Shown: one piece after another, positions 21,575-34,170 of the stretch
Position numbering within the stretch: position 1 is the stretch's first letter
Layout of the letters: every line of letters starts with the position of its first letter
DNA from: Vitellaria paradoxa
Lineage: Eukaryota > Streptophyta > Magnoliopsida > Ericales > Sapotaceae
Length of the DNA stretch: 64,000 nt
Assembly: GCA_019916065.1 (NCBI GenBank)
Contig: CM034241.1
Coordinates: 10,763,223 to 10,827,222 of the forward strand
Direction of reading: 5' to 3'
Position numbers and translations under genes: made by a program
The notes under the pieces: model-generated
The model's input: only the letters and a program-made list of their open reading frames with translations
What the model was told of the DNA's origin: nothing
Databases searched by the model: none

Positions 21575-24170
21575 TTCTAGTATAATCAGGTGGTTTGGGA
21601 CTTGTGCACATTTAAGTATCTCTATCCTAAGATATGTGCTTTGATTTCCATAACTTTCATTGTTTAACTATTAACCATGGCCAAGTTATAACTGAAACAA
21701 AGACCTAGTGGCTTCTAAGCAAGTAACTTTTATATTGTGCATGTAGTGGTTTTGTGGAAGTTGTGGTGTAATCTTTTACACATACATTAGAACATGGTTA
21801 TGACCTATCCACTTTGAACATCAATTCAGTTCACTCCCTTATTTGTGGGGTTATGTACAAGTAGGATAGCATCTTACACTAATAGGTATATGTGAACCTT
21901 TGATGAGTGAATTTCTTTCTATGAGTGATACCTTGTGAGTATTTTAAATCAAAACCTAGTTCCATTTATGCTCTTGCGACCTTGTTGAATGAATGAAACA
22001 ATTTTACAAACATGCTCCTCCTACTTTGATAGTCCATGCATTCATGCTTAGCACTTGGGAATTACACAAGATATTTAGGTTTTGTGACTTATTAGGCATG
22101 AGCTTGATTCATTTTTTTGATCTTAATCACTTTTTGACATCTTGAGACCATGCTATAGATGTTTTTGGGTTGCATCACTGCAAACCCTCACGAAACCTTA
22201 CTTGTCCACTAGAGGGAACCTAGGGGCTTAAAGAGCTTGCCTCACGCACTAAGTATGGTCATGTGTCTTCCATGAAAATAGACCTCTCTTTTAGTTAGAA
22301 TGGTTGGTTTTTCTTTTTAGTTGAATAAAATGGATTTGTTTAGTATATGTTCATCTTCCCTTAATCATAATTCTTTCCATTCCTAGGGACTAGAAATGTC
22401 TAGGTTAGGGGGTGTGATTGCTCGCAATTATTGTTGATCTTAACCTCATTTCACACTCTTTTTTGGAACATTTTATCAAGTAAAATTCATTTCTTATCAT
22501 GTTTTGAGTATTTGTATTATTTTATGTGTGTTGTAGGGGTATGTAAGAAAAACACCCAAAAAAAGGCAACTTAGAAGCTTAAAAAAGTAAATCAACAAAT
22601 AAGTAGGAAAGCTTGTTAATTACAACTTGTGGCATATCTTGAGTTTTTAGGGTCTAATTAAGGTGATTGAAAAGCTCAAAATCAAATACATATTCTAAGC
22701 TACAATTTTCATAAGAGGCTAAGTTCAAAAGAGGTCTTCATCTGCCCCGAAATCAGCTTGCAAGTTGCACAATTCGGAATTCTTTGGATCATTCAGCACA
22801 ACACCCTGTTAGTTTTTCGGCCATAACTTTTTACTTACAACTTCGATTAATGCGATTCTTCTTGGATGAGAAAGAAGATTCTTTTTGGACTTCCAAAAGC
22901 TAGAAAGTAAAATCTAGCACTGCTTTCTGGTGTCCGAACAGCAACCCTAGCATCTGAACGCAGCATCCTTGACACCTTAGCTTTAGGGTTTTGTTAGGCT
23001 TTTCTATAAATACCTATGCTATATTAGACATTAAGAGAGCTATTCATACATTTTAGGGTTATTTTTCTAAGAGGTTTTTTTTTTGTTTTTTTTTTTTTTT
23101 TTTTTTTTTTTTTAGTTTTAAGGAGTTACACTACGTTTTACGCATTGGATTTAATTGAAGTTTCATAAGGTGATTTTGCTTTTCTTGATCCTAGGGTTTA
23201 TATGTAAGTGACTTGTTGTTCAATATTTTCAATTAAAAGTTCTTCATTTCAATTTTTCTTCTTTCGTTTCTACTATGTACTTGTTTTATAAACCTAGCAT
23301 CATGCCATATATGTTTATGGGTAGCATCATTGTGTTGTTTTAAATTATGTCTTTTCATTAGTTTTTTTTAGTTTAAGCTAAGTTTTGCGTTTAAGCATCT
23401 TTCAAACCTACTTTTGAAAACCCCAAAAGATTATTTTTCTCTTTTCCGTTTACTATTCATTGCAAGTGCTTTCAAAAACAGGTTTTTCCAAATCTAGTCA
23501 CACACTTGCCCCCCGTGTAGATGACCTAGGGCTCACTTAGATTAAACTACGACTACTTTTCGTACTTGAGAGTGCAAACCCTTTCAACTTTTTAGAGCGG
23601 TCACACACAAAGTTGAAAAATTAGAATCTCATCCATCCCCAAATCCATGTCCCAGCATTTTTATTGCAAAAATTATTTAAGGGTTTTTAATTAATAATTT
23701 AGGTATGGTTTTGGACATTAAAAATTATTAGATTTGACCATATTGTCTATAATCACTAGTGACTCTAACAGGACTATAATTTTCTTAAAATTTAAACATC
23801 AAAACTAATTTTTATTGAAAAGTATGCTTTAGTTCAAAATTTTTCCATCTCCCAATCTGTGAAATGATTTTGTGGTTGAGATAATTAGACACTAATCTTT
23901 AGCATGGATAAAATTGAAATAGATAACTAATTTATTTTTTGCAATTACCTTATTTATTTAAGCTTAACTTTCTAATTATTTTAAATTTCTCTAAGTTTTT
24001 GTTAAATTATTATTTAAAAGTAAATTTCAATTAGTCCTAAAATTTTGAGTAAAAATTATTTTATTAATTAAGCTCGTTTCTTGTGAACACGATTCTGAAC
24101 TCGATCCTGTGTTCACTAGTTAAAACTGCATCGCATGCTTTATACTTGGAGGTTATTTTAACTGTAATAT
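21575..24170 (+). mobile_element. 3' end and LTR of a related Tat/Athila-like element, opposite orientation
   Basis: The stretch 21588-22101 is the reverse complement of window positions 1-515. It leads to a polypurine-like tract TAGGTTAGGGGG (22401-22412) and then TGTGATTGCTCGC, a typical LTR start. The LTR contains TCTATAAATACC at 23003 as a possible TATA box and a poly-T run at about 23077-23113. Near its end it carries GAACACGATTCTGAACTCGA, a common phrase near LTR ends of this group. No internal coding part remains to the left, so the element is truncated at about 21575. The right border is approximate. Confidence 0.55.
22413..24170 (+). repeat. LTR of the truncated plus-strand element
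   Basis: The start at TGTGATTG follows a purine tract, as expected for a 3' LTR. I could not see a clear terminal CA with a target duplication, so the end is a guess based on loss of LTR-like phrases. Confidence 0.45.
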
Positions 24171-25365
24171 TTTAGAATGTGGCCACCTCTCGTAGCATGT
24201 ACAAATACTGTTTAAATTCTTAACTCTCAAACTCCAGTTCTCCACCCCCTCTCTCTCATTCTTAGCTCAAACGTATGCTCGATGATCCTTTCTCTCTCCC
24301 CCTACCATGCATAAAGTGTATATAGGCACATGAGATGACATGGTGTGTAAAACGTCCACCTGAAGGGTTGCGAGGGCGACCAAACATTCAAGTCATGGGG
24401 CAAAGCTTCCACCCATAAAGATTCTTGTATATATATATATATATGTATATTACGCAATTCAATTGGTAGAAAGCTGTAAAAAAATCAAAAATACAATCAT
24501 TTGAATGGTCGTTCAAATGATCCATCGTTTGGACATGCATGCAGACTGGGTTCTAGGCATTAAAAAAAAGTATATGAAACGTTATATAAAATAACCAAAT
24601 TACCCCCATTTGAATAATACAAAAAAATACTAATATAAAATGAATAATAATTTACGGATTAATGATAAAGTCATAACAACCACCATGACGCTTACCATGT
24701 TGAGAATAAATTAAAATATTCTTTAATGAATTTCATATGAAGAATTGAAAGTTAAATTTTGTAATAGAATAAAATAAATAAAAGATGTATGTAAGAGAGT
24801 TGTTATTATAAATCTAAACGATAAGAATAGAAAACAAAATGATGATAAGAAAATAAGAAAATTTATATTTGTAAAATATGTTAAATTAATTATTTTAAAT
24901 TAGTAGACATAAAATTTGTTCTCAAAATCAATATTTTAAGAATTCAAATGTCACATAATTATTTTTCGGATGAGTATGAAACCAGGAAAGCGTCTGAATC
25001 AGGCTGTTCATGAAAGACAAGTAAATTATTATTTTAAATGTAATTATCCCCACAGACGATGATGTACAATCTACGACAGCAACACGTCGGGCCCTCTTCC
25101 TGAAAATTATTCACTAAACTAATTGGGAAAATCCAATCTGTTTTGTTTGAAATATGTCCCCAGAATACTACGTTAACTTTTAATTAAGTATGATCACTGT
25201 GAATCATGCACGTGGAATAATAAAATAAATCACGTGGAATAAGTAGAACTTTGGTTGCTGAGCTACGCTACACACCCACCCTTGAAGGAGATTTTTAGGG
25301 TCTAAGTATTTTAAAAATAAATTTAGTATTAAAAATATATTTTAAATTAAAGATGTTATTAGAAA
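24171..25365. other. Intergenic, nothing recognised
   Basis: AT-rich sequence with a CT-rich patch near 24235-24300 and a TA run near 24427. I see no long frame, splice-bounded exon or repeat border here. Confidence 0.5.
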
Positions 25366-25711
25366 ATTAGGAGTCATTTGATTTATTTTTCTATTTTTTA
25401 TTTTCTGTTTTTGTTTTCTATTTTCTATTTTGAGCTCATTTTTTATTTTATACTTTTGAAAATAAGGAAAATATTTCAAAATTTATTTGGTTACTTGTAT
25501 TTTCAAAATTTATTTTCGAAAACTGAAAATGAGTTTACACATGAAATAAAAAATGACAAAAAGTCGTTTTGAAAGTTTTTAACAAAAAACAAATAAAATC
25601 TCAAAATAAGAAAAACAGAGTATTTTTTATTTCCTCGTTTTGAGATTTTTAACATATAAAACGGAAACAAAAAATAAAAAACAGAAGAGTAAACCAAATA
25701 GCACCTTAGTT
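25366..25711. mobile_element. MITE-like element with long terminal inverted repeats
   Basis: The left end GTCATTTGATTTATTTTTCT and the inverted right end (AGAAGAGTAAACCAAATAGC on the plus strand) pair over roughly 45 imperfect bases, around a 250-base core that also folds. The ends resemble the GTGCTATTTGGTTTA-type termini of plant hAT-like MITEs. It has no coding capacity. Target duplication is unclear. Confidence 0.6.
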
Positions 25712-26575
25712 TTTGAAATAAGATGGTAAAAAAATGTTAATGTAAAGGAAAGTATAAATATATAAGTGGCATACCGAAATACAAAAGTAAAAAACAAAAA
25801 AGGGGATCATAAATTTTTATTAAAAAAATTAAAATGACGTGACTCTTTTACGATCATATCAATTAAAATTAAAAAATCTTTTCCAAGAAAAATTTTTATT
25901 GCGATAATGACACTAAACATTATCTTGGTAATTTTATTTAAAATTATTATAAGATCATCTTCTTTACTAAAATTATCGTTTAAATGATCTCAAACCATTT
26001 ATTTTTATTATCTGTTTAATTTTTAAAAACAAAAAATAAATGTAAATTACTGTAAAATATTTTACAAATAGAATAAAAAAATTGGAATTATAACCATAAC
26101 TCGCGAGAAGAGCCTGGTTCATAGGCTTGGTTTGAAAACTATTAGTTCAAGCACAGGTTTTTTAGTTTTTTCTTGTCTTATTTCACTAAAACATGATTTT
26201 CTTTTTTTTTTAATTTAATAACTTTTATGTATGTTTTTCATATTGTTAACAAAAGAAATTAATAATATGAAAATTCAGGTATTAAAAAATTATTTTTTAA
26301 ATGTATGTGAATTTTTTTTATTTGGAAGTATTTTTTTATGAATATGAATAATATACCAAAAGTTCCAAAACCAATTAAAAAATAAATTTTAGTAAAAAGG
26401 ATCACGTTAAAACAAAAATAAACTATGAAACGAACAAAATTTGAAAATTATTGTTGGCAAACCAAATCTAAGTTTCAATGCATAATCCTTACTAAAATAC
26501 AGTGTAATTAATTGAGCGTTCAAAAGAAGTAATTAACCAATTGAAGGAATCACTATGCTTGTCCCAAGGAATCAA
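25712..26575. other. Intergenic, AT-rich, nothing recognised
   Basis: Long A/T runs and short open frames only. No gene or repeat border could be supported. Confidence 0.5.
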
Positions 26576-26577
26576 GT

Positions 26578-26702
26578 TCGGAAGCCGAGGACTTTGTGCT
26601 GCGTAAATGGAAAGGAAACTATTCCAAATCTAACAGGGCCATGATCGGAAGCCAAGAAACTTTTTGCTGCGTAAATGAAAGGGAAATTATTCCAAATCTA
26701 AC
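26578..26702. repeat. Two-copy tandem duplication (about 67-bp period)
   Basis: CGGAAGCC..ACTTTGTGCTGCGTAAATG..GGAAA..ATTCCAAATCTAAC occurs at 26579-26634 and again at 26646-26702 with several substitutions. Confidence 0.85.
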
Positions 26703-26859
26703 ATGTGCTGCCACTTGGTCAAGCTTCTGAATAAGGATTAGAAGCGAGAGTAAAAATAATAATAATAATAATAATTAGCTCTATTGATAAAATTTTAGGT
26801 AGTTCGAGTTTGCAATAGAGGAGATCAGTAGTTCTTTTGAGGGAATTTTCTCTAGACTC

Positions 26860-27115
26860 CATTTAGCGAAGTTTCTTATACTATTTGGATCAGCCTTATA
26901 AGAAAGGTTGCTGCCAAACCAAACCCCTCTAATCTAACTACACCTAAGGAACATGTGTTCAGTAGATTCAGCCTCGAGTGGTAGGTGGGACAACTTGAGT
27001 CATTAGTACATCTCCTCTTGACCAAATTGGATCTTATGGGAAGGAAATTATTAGAAACTTTTAACATGAAATGTTTATTTTTGGGAGGGTGTTGACATTC
27101 CACAAAACTTGCCAA
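26860..27115 (-). pseudogene. LINE-type reverse transcriptase zinc-binding (zf-RVT) fragment
   Basis: The minus-strand frame reads PPKNKHFMLKVSNNFLPIRS, LVKRRCTNDSSCPTYHSR and later LNTCSLG. This follows the zf-RVT domain found after the reverse transcriptase of plant L1-type LINEs (P-K-hydrophobic-F-x-W-K-hydrophobic, N-hydrophobic-L-P-T-R, L-x-R-R, C-P-x-C/H). Some Cys/His ligands are altered (CPTYHS). Only about 80 codons survive, with no reverse transcriptase core nearby, so this is a dead 3' fragment. Confidence 0.65.
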
Positions 27116-27117
27116 AA

Positions 27118-27222
27118 TTTTTAAACAGATAAAAAAATTTTAAATATGAGAGTCCATCTAATTTTTTAAAATTTTGAAATTTTTAAATATTTAAAAAAAT
27201 TTATCTGTTTAAAAATTTTTTA
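27118..27222. repeat. AT-rich imperfect palindrome
   Basis: TTTTTAAACAGATAAAAAAA at the left is inverted at the right as TTTATCTGTTTAAAAATTTT, with another inner arm. It resembles a small MITE or hairpin next to the insertion site of element B. A related stretch with GAGAGTCCA occurs at 36194-36233, beyond the other end of element B. Confidence 0.6.
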
Positions 27223-27225
27223 GAT

Positions 27226-27230
27226 AATAG
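27226..27230. repeat. Target-site duplication AATAG, left copy
   Basis: It recurs at 36115-36119 after the terminal CA of the right LTR. Confidence 0.9.
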
Positions 27231-29145
27231 TGTAATAACCCAGATTTTCTTATTTAATTTAATTTGAAAATTTTTACTTAATAAATTTACTTTACTATTT
27301 AAATTTAATAATTTGAAATTTTTGAATTTTTATTTAAAAAAATTAATTTTTGGTCATATTTGAAAAGACTTTTAATTTTAGAGAGAATGGTGTAATTTTC
27401 CTAAACCTATGGGGAGTAGGTAAATAATTAAATTGGTTAAGTTAAAATTCTGCTATTATATATATATAATGCTGTATTTTTTTTATAAATAAAACACTAA
27501 AATTTTTGGGTGGCTACACTGAAATTATTCATCTTGTTGACCGGTGGTTGATTTTTCCTTCCGTCACCAAAACTTTTTTTCTGCGGTTGCCGAATTTAAT
27601 AGAGGTAAGGGGCGGTTCCTTTGCTGGTTATGTGTTTATATATATATATATATATATCAATATATATTTTTTCTTAGTTAATCTGGTCTTGCACGGTCAA
27701 ATAAAGTAAATTTATTGATGCTAGTACGTGAATCATGGAAGGGGAGGTTTACACGTCTTATTTCTTCAATGCATTCATGATGGTAGTTTGTGTACATAAA
27801 AGAAATAATAGATTACTCTCTTGTTGCCTCACTAAAAGACAAAATCTTAATATGCATACATAAATATATAATTGATGCGCATTGTGCCAAGAATTCACTT
27901 GATTTGTTAGAACGTGAGATTTTTTTTTTTTATTTGGTGCAGTGAACATGTGATTGAAAGAGTGATTATATATATATATATATATATTATAAAAATTAAT
28001 TCATATGAAAAGGTGAAAGATAGTTATATATATGTTATAATAACTAATTGACAAAAATAAAATAAAATAAAATAAAAATATGTGAGTAGTGATTGCTTGC
28101 TGTGTATATATATATATATATATTTTCCTTTTCTTGTTAAGTTCTTTTAACATAAAGTAGGAGGTGTGCTATATTTGTTGGGATTTTGTACATTAATTTG
28201 TTGGAAAGCAGGGAAAAATTTATTTAATGTGGAATTAAAAAGAAAAATTTAATAATATGTTTTATTTGGATTGAAGGGTACTGAAAATATCGGGTATACG
28301 TACCCAAGGGTTGAGAATCTCAAAACCTGCGTGGGGTGGTAATCGAGTCCAGTATTCTAGTAACCTATGAACGATGCAGATGCCTAAGGGTGGCATATTA
28401 TATTCCTAAGGACTTCAGCCTAGAAAGCAAACACCGAAAGATAATGATATTGGTTGGGTCCTGTTTCTACGGGACAACCAAGCAGATATCAACAAATGAT
28501 GTATATTAGTTGGGTTTTGTTTCTACGAGACAACCAAGCAGCAATACCTTGAAATTAAGTTGTTTTTCTTTGATGTGTTGTGTGGCGCTGAAACACAAAT
28601 AAATTATAACGAAGATAAATTGATAAAATTTAATATTTCTTGTTTGAAATTGCTACTTATGCATAATTACTTCACTTAGTAACATGCTAAGGCATACTGT
28701 ATTTATATTATTATTAGGGTTCCGAGCACACGTGGTACTAGTGCTAAACCCCTTACAGCTTGTAATGCAGGTAATGAATTTAAGTCACGTGCTTGACCTT
28801 CCGAGCATAGGAATTAAAGTTTTATTTACTATTTTTATCTAATTGTTTTAGACTCTAGAAATTAGTTTTAGTGGATTGTGACAAACTTCTGTTTGTGAGG
28901 TGAAGATAAAGTGTTTGATTTATTTATTTTTGTGGAGATTGGTTGGGTTTAGTTTTGAAGCTTAGTTGCCTAGTGGATTTTAACTTTGGCATTTATTTAA
29001 ATTTAAAGTTTAGTTTTATTTATTGTTATATTCCTTGCTCCATAGTGTGTGCGTGTTGCCCTGATGGGGAACAGGGAAAATTATAAATAGTGTATTGTGT
29101 GTTCTTCTGTTCACATACTCGGGTTGTGAAACCCGAGGCGTGACT
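27231..29145 (+). repeat. 5' LTR of element B
   Basis: It starts TGTAATAACCCAGATTT and ends GAGGCGTGACT, where the usual final CA has changed. It has several TA microsatellites, a TTTATAAATAAA box near 27482 that may act as TATA, and the paired phrases TTGGTTGGGTCCTGTTTCTA / ACGGGACAACCAAGCAG near 28450. Confidence 0.93.
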
Positions 29146-29148
29146 ACT

Positions 29149-29160
29149 TGGTATCAAAGC
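29149..29160 (+). other. Primer-binding site of element B
   Basis: TGGTATCAAAGC, one change from the tRNA-iMet primer site TGGTATCAGAGC, lies 3 bases after the LTR. Confidence 0.85.
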
Positions 29161-29321
29161 CTAGGTTTAGAATACTTAGCGACAGTGGGCATTTTATTTT
29201 GTAAGTGCTACGTGTTTACATGATAAGTCTATTTAATTGTGATATGTGAATTTGATATTTTATTAGATTTAGATTGTTAGGAAGGCATTAACCTTAGTAT
29301 AGTTTTTGTGATTTTTAGAGG

Positions 29322-30600
29322 ATGCCGCCACGTTTAGCTCCAGGTGTTAAAGGTAGAGGTAGAGGCAACGTTAGAGGCAGGGGTCAAGGTCGTGGTCGTG
29401 GTCGTGGTCGTGATAGGGGCCGAGGAATTCAGGCTGGGCAGGGCCATGAGGCTCTAGTTGATGATGTTCTCGTTGCTGCGGGAGTCTCATTGAAGCAAGG
29501 GTCATGTGCTGGGGTTGGAGCAGAGGTTCCATTAGGGGTGCCTTATGTGGCTGAGATGCAATCTGAAGCACCAAGTGTGCCGCAGTCAGGAATGGTGAAC
29601 CCACAGATGTGGATGTAACAAATGGTTGCAATGTTTGCTGAAGGAATGCAAGCGAGTCAGCCTACAGCTCCGTATGAGAAATTTAGGAGAATGAAGCGCC
29701 CCATATACTTTGGTGCAGCAGATACTTAAGAGGTTGAGAAATTCTTACACGAGAATGAGAAGATATTTGAGGTAATGCAATTAAATGAAGACAGGACCAG
29801 AGTTCTACCTGCGACTTTCCAGTTGGAGGAAGCTGCAAAGGATTGGTGGAGTACTGTGAAGGAGTCTCGTGGGACATCTGCACTTACTTGGGATGATTTT
29901 AAGGAGCGTTTCAGAGATTACTTATTCCCACAGTCCTTGAGATATGCCAAGCTTGACGAGTTTCTAAATTTGACTCAAGGGCCAATGATTGTACTAGAGT
30001 ATGGGCGTAGACCTACCTCATTGGCCAAATATGCTAAGGAGTTGGTGTCCACTGAACGTAGCAAGTGTAGACGGTTTGAGAAGGGATTGAGGCCTGCTGT
30101 TAGGGATCGGATAGTACCTTTGGGGCTCAATGATTATGAAGTGTTGGTTGACCGAGCAATGACAGTAGAGAAGAATTTGGCAAATACAAGAGCACAAAAT
30201 GAAATTAAACATGGTAAGATTCAGCAACAAGAGAGCCAACCCATGAAAAGATAAAGAGAAAATTTACATGGGGCATATACTCAGCAGTTTCAGCAGGGGA
30301 GTATAGCTCCAAGTTAGTCAGCAGCAGTCGAGGTTCCTACACAGAGGTCTGTTATCTGTCATAACTGTAGACAACCTGGGCATCGTCAATTTCATTATCC
30401 TTATAAGGGTGTCTCAAGTGGATCTGAAAATAAGAGCTGAAATAAAGATTTGTTACACACATGGCCAACCGGGTCATATGCAGAGGCGTTGTCCGCAAAG
30501 GCAAGGTAATGGAAGTGTTATGAGGCCTCCACAGCCAACTCAGTCAGTACAAAGTAACAAGCTAGCAGGGTCACAATCAGTGCAGACTCAATTTCAGAGA
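29322..30600 (+). pseudogene. gag of element B, interrupted
   Basis: The start ATG (29322) opens an Arg/Gly-rich N-terminus (GRGQGRGRGRGRDRGRG). The same frame continues past stops at 29616 and about 29728 into the gag core: ATFQLEEAAKDWWSTV, LTWDDFKERFRDYLFPQS, then FEKGLRPAVRDRIVPL up to the stop at 30252. Two CCHC knuckles follow at 30357-30398 and 30451-30492, but each lacks one ligand: the last Cys is Tyr in the first and the second Cys is His in the second. The protein would package element RNA; with these stops it cannot be made whole. Confidence 0.88.
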
Positions 30601-30699
30601 GGTACTTAAGGTAGGGCACCGCAGTATTAAATGGGTGTTCCAAGTGGTGTTCAGTAGTAAGGAGTTCAGGGTAGATCCCAGCAGGGTCAGAAGGGAGGT

Positions 30700-31300
30700 A
30701 GGCCACCAACGGCACCAGTTTAGCGACGAGTTTTCATTGTAGTTCAGAATGATGGACGTGCAGAGCCTATAATGACGAGAGGTACCTTTCTCTTTTATGC
30801 TACTAAATCTATAGTTCTTGTAGACACAGGAACATCTCATTCATTTATTGCTGTAACATTTATGTCTACAGTAAATTTATCCATGGATAATTTAGTTCCA
30901 CCATTGCATGTTGAAACACCGATAGGGGGTCATTCTATGTTGAATCGAGTCTGTAAGAATTGTGAGATCACTATCAGGGATGAGGCTTCAGGATAAGAGC
31001 ACTTGTCAGTTTTTGATCTGATTGTGATAGATATGGGAAGCTTTGATGTGATTCTTGGCATGAACTAGCTATCAGTCTTTCGGGTGAAGATAGATTGTGC
31101 TAAAAGTCGAGTGACCTTATTTACTACGGAGAAAGATCGAATACAATTTTCTAGTGATCATTGTAGCCCTCAGCTCTTGCTTTCCCTCGATGGGCAGGGA
31201 CGAGTAGGCTTGTGCAGTTTATTTGCTTGTATGGCTTTGGAGGACGAGGATGGTGACAAGATTGAGTTACCATGAGTCGTTTGTGAATTTCTAGAACTAT
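30700..31300 (+). pseudogene. Aspartic protease region of element B
   Basis: SIVLVDTGTSHSFIAVTF (30808-30861) carries the catalytic Asp-Thr-Gly. FDVILGMN and the KIDCAKSRVTLFT segment are the second half of the usual fold, and VVCEFLELFSEVSELPP is the linker to reverse transcriptase. Stops at about 30994, 31066 and 31273 break the frame. Confidence 0.85.
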
Positions 31301-31395
31301 TTTCAGAAGTATCTGAATTACCGCCTGAATAGGAGGTTGAATTTAAGATTAATCTGATTCCTGGCATAGCACCAGCAGAGTTGGTGGAATAAAAA

Positions 31396-32060
31396 TCCCA
31401 GATAGAGGAGTTGAGCTCTAAGGGATTTATCCACCCCAGCATTTCACCTTGGGGTGCACCAGTACTATTTGTAGCTAAAAATGATAGAACTCTCAGGATG
31501 TGTATAGATTACCAAATGTTGAACCAGGTCACGATCAAGAATCGGTATCCTTTACTGAAGATTGATGATCTGTTCGACCAACTGAAGGGTTTGGTCATTT
31601 TCTCAAAGATTGATTTGAGATCTGGTTACCACCAGTTGAAAGTGAAGTAGAAGGACATTTCTAAGACGACATTCAGGACTTGGTATGGGCACTACGAGTT
31701 CTTGGTGATGTCGTTGGACTAACCAATGCTCCTGCAGTGTTCATGGACTTGATGAACTGGGTGTTCAAAAGATATTTGGACAAGTTTGTACTTGTGTTTA
31801 TTGATGACATTTTGGTTTAATCCAGATCAGAGGAAGAACATGATGAGCATTTGAGAGTTGTATTTCAAACCTTGAGAGATCACCAGCTCTATGCTAAATT
31901 AAGCAAACGTGAGTTCTGGCTCAAGGGGTGAAATTTCTAAGGCACGTTATTTCTAAAGAATGAGTTAAAGTCGACCCATCTAAAATTGAAGCTGTCATAG
32001 ATTGGGCAAGACCGAGGATAGTTTTTGAGATTCAAAATTTTTTGGGTTTGGCAGGGTATT
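31396..32060 (+). pseudogene. Reverse transcriptase of element B, broken
   Basis: [38 protein letters not shown] and [16 protein letters not shown] are present in one open piece (31411-31650). After a stop and a small deletion near 31720, the PTNAP-like segment, the VFIDDILV catalytic motif (near 31795) and a degenerate LGH-V motif follow in shifting frames. The FIDD Asp pair is intact, but the protein is not translatable as one chain. Confidence 0.88.
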
Positions 32061-32159
32061 ATCGAAGATTTGTCTGTGACTTCTCAAGGTTAGCTGGGTC
32101 AATGACTAGGTTGACTTGAAAAGGGGTCAAGTTTGCTTGGGATGAGAAGTGTGAACAGT

Positions 32160-32700
32160 CTTTTTAGGAGCTAAAGAGGCTAACTACTACACTAGTGCTT
32201 GTGATTCTGGAGAGAGGATTGGGTTATTCAATTTATTGTGACGCATCCAAGGAAGGTTTAGGCTGTATGCTGATGCAGGGTGGCAGAGTAATAGCTTATG
32301 GGTCTAGGCAGTTGAAGACTCACGAGCATAACTACCTAGTGCACGATTTGGAGTTGATAGCAATGATCTTTGCTCTAAAAAGCTGGAGACACTATTTGCA
32401 TGCACGAGAAATTTGAGGTGTTTTCTGACCACAAGAGTTTGAAATATTTTTTCACTCAGAAGGATCTGAATTTGAGGCAGAAGAGATGGATGGATTACAT
32501 GGAGGACTACAATTTTAAGCTCCAATATCACCCTGGTAAGGCAAATGTGGTTGCTGACGCACTTAACCGGAAGACTCGTGGTATTTTAGTGAGTCATATC
32601 GTGCGAGAGTGGGAAATAATGAGAAGTCCTAGTGAGTTTGATCTGGAGTTTCAGGAAGGTGAGGGTCATGCTATTTTGTGTGCCATGGCTACTTAGCCAA
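32160..32700 (+). pseudogene. RNase H domain of element B, one frame shift
   Basis: [38 protein letters not shown] and [12 protein letters not shown] lie at 32195-32416. A single-base shift near 32400 moves the next part, [20 protein letters not shown] and [16 protein letters not shown], to another frame (to 32696). All four acidic positions appear preserved, unlike element A. Confidence 0.88.
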
Positions 32701-32759
32701 TTCTATTGAGTCATGTGATAGAAGCTTAGGGGACTGATATTGAATGTGAAGCAATCCGA

Positions 32760-34127
32760 GCTAAGTTGTTGAGTTCTGATGAGATGCCAAGGTGGATGAT
32801 TAGTGATGATAATGGTTTGAGTTATTTGGGGAGACTTTTCATGCCTACTACTGTTCGAGATATGGTTTTAAAGGAGTTCCATCACTCTAAATTTGTAGTA
32901 CATCCTGGAGGCACTAAGATGTATCATGACCTGCGCCGTCAGTTTTTTGGGCAGGTATGAAAAAGGATGTGGTAGAGTTTTTGAGTAAATGCCTTACTTG
33001 TTAGCAAGTTAAGGCTGAGCATCAGAAACCAGCAGGTCTCTTGCAAGCCTTTACCAGTGTCAGAGTGGAAGTGGGAGAACATTACAATGGATTTTGTTTC
33101 TAGCTTGCCGAGGTCTCCAAGGGGTCATGACACTATTTGGGTGATGGTGGATAGGTTGACGAAGTTGACTCACTTCTTGCCGATTCGACTAACCGACTCT
33201 ATGGATGTCTTGGCTAAATTATATGTTAAGGAAATCGTGAGGTTTCACTGAGCCCCTATATCCATTGTCTCGGACAAGGATCCGCATTTTGCTTTTTGAT
33301 TTTGGCAGAGTCTCCAGGTGGCCATGGGGATAGAATTATTGTTTAGTACTGCCTTTCATCCTCAGACCGATGGACAGTCAGAACATACAATTCAGATTTT
33401 AGAGGATATGCTCAGGGCATGTGTGCTTGATTTCCGTGGCAGCTGGGAGAACCATCTTCCTTTGATTGAATTTACGTATAATAATAGCTACTAGTTGAGC
33501 ATTGGGATGGCTCCTTTTGAAGCTTTGTATGATAGACCGTGCAGATCTCCTATTTATTGTGCTGATGTTGGAGAAACTGCAATTGTTGGGCCTGAGTTTG
33601 TGCAAGAGACAACTGAGAAGGTCAAATTGATCTGATAGAGACTTGAGACAGCACGGAGTTGCCAAAAGATTTATGCTGATAAGAGGCGAAGACCATTGGA
33701 GTTTGAGGTAGGAGACCATGTGTTCCTAAAGGTTTCACCACAGAAGGGTCAGTTTCGTTTTGGGTGCAGGGGGAAGTTGTCCCCAAGATATATCGGGCCA
33801 TTTGAGGTTTTGGCGAGGGTTGGAGAGGTAGTATACCATCTTGCTTTGCCACTGCAGCTCCCAGGAGTGCATGAGATGTTTCATGTGTCTATGCTTAGGA
33901 TGTGTAACCCGAATCCTTCACATGTATTAGATTGGACTGAGCTTGATGTTGACTCAGATGTGACATATAAAGCGAAACCAGTGGAAATTTTAGATTCTCG
34001 AGAGCAAGTGCTACGAGGGAAAACTATTCCCTCAGTTAGGGTGTTATGGAAGCACCATGGTATTGAGGAGTCGACTTGGGAGCGAGAGGCAGATATACGG
34101 AGTAGGTATCCAGAGTTGTTCCCTTAA
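32760..34127 (+). pseudogene. Integrase and chromodomain-like tail of element B
   Basis: The zinc-binding region has EFHHSKFVVHPGGTKMY with the CLTC pair after a frame break near 32955. The core reads WKWENITMDFVSSLPRS, then MVDRLTKLTHFLPI, the SDKD segment and [14 protein letters not shown]. The C-terminal piece (33696-34127) has GDHVFLKVSPQKG, YIGPFEVLARVG and FHVSMLRMCNPNPSHVLDWT, followed by the chromodomain-like VLWKHHGIEESTWEREADI. This last piece is fully open and ends with TAA at 34125. Chromodomain-bearing integrases steer insertion to certain chromatin; the call to the Tekay/Del branch is from motif order. Confidence 0.9.
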
Positions 34128-34170
34128 TTTTCTTTTATTTACCTCCTAAATTTCGAGGACGAAATTTGTG

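Noticed and set aside
29371..29631. Minus-strand open frame with His/Asp repeats
   Set aside because: Antisense shadow of the Arg/Gly-rich gag N-terminus of element B.
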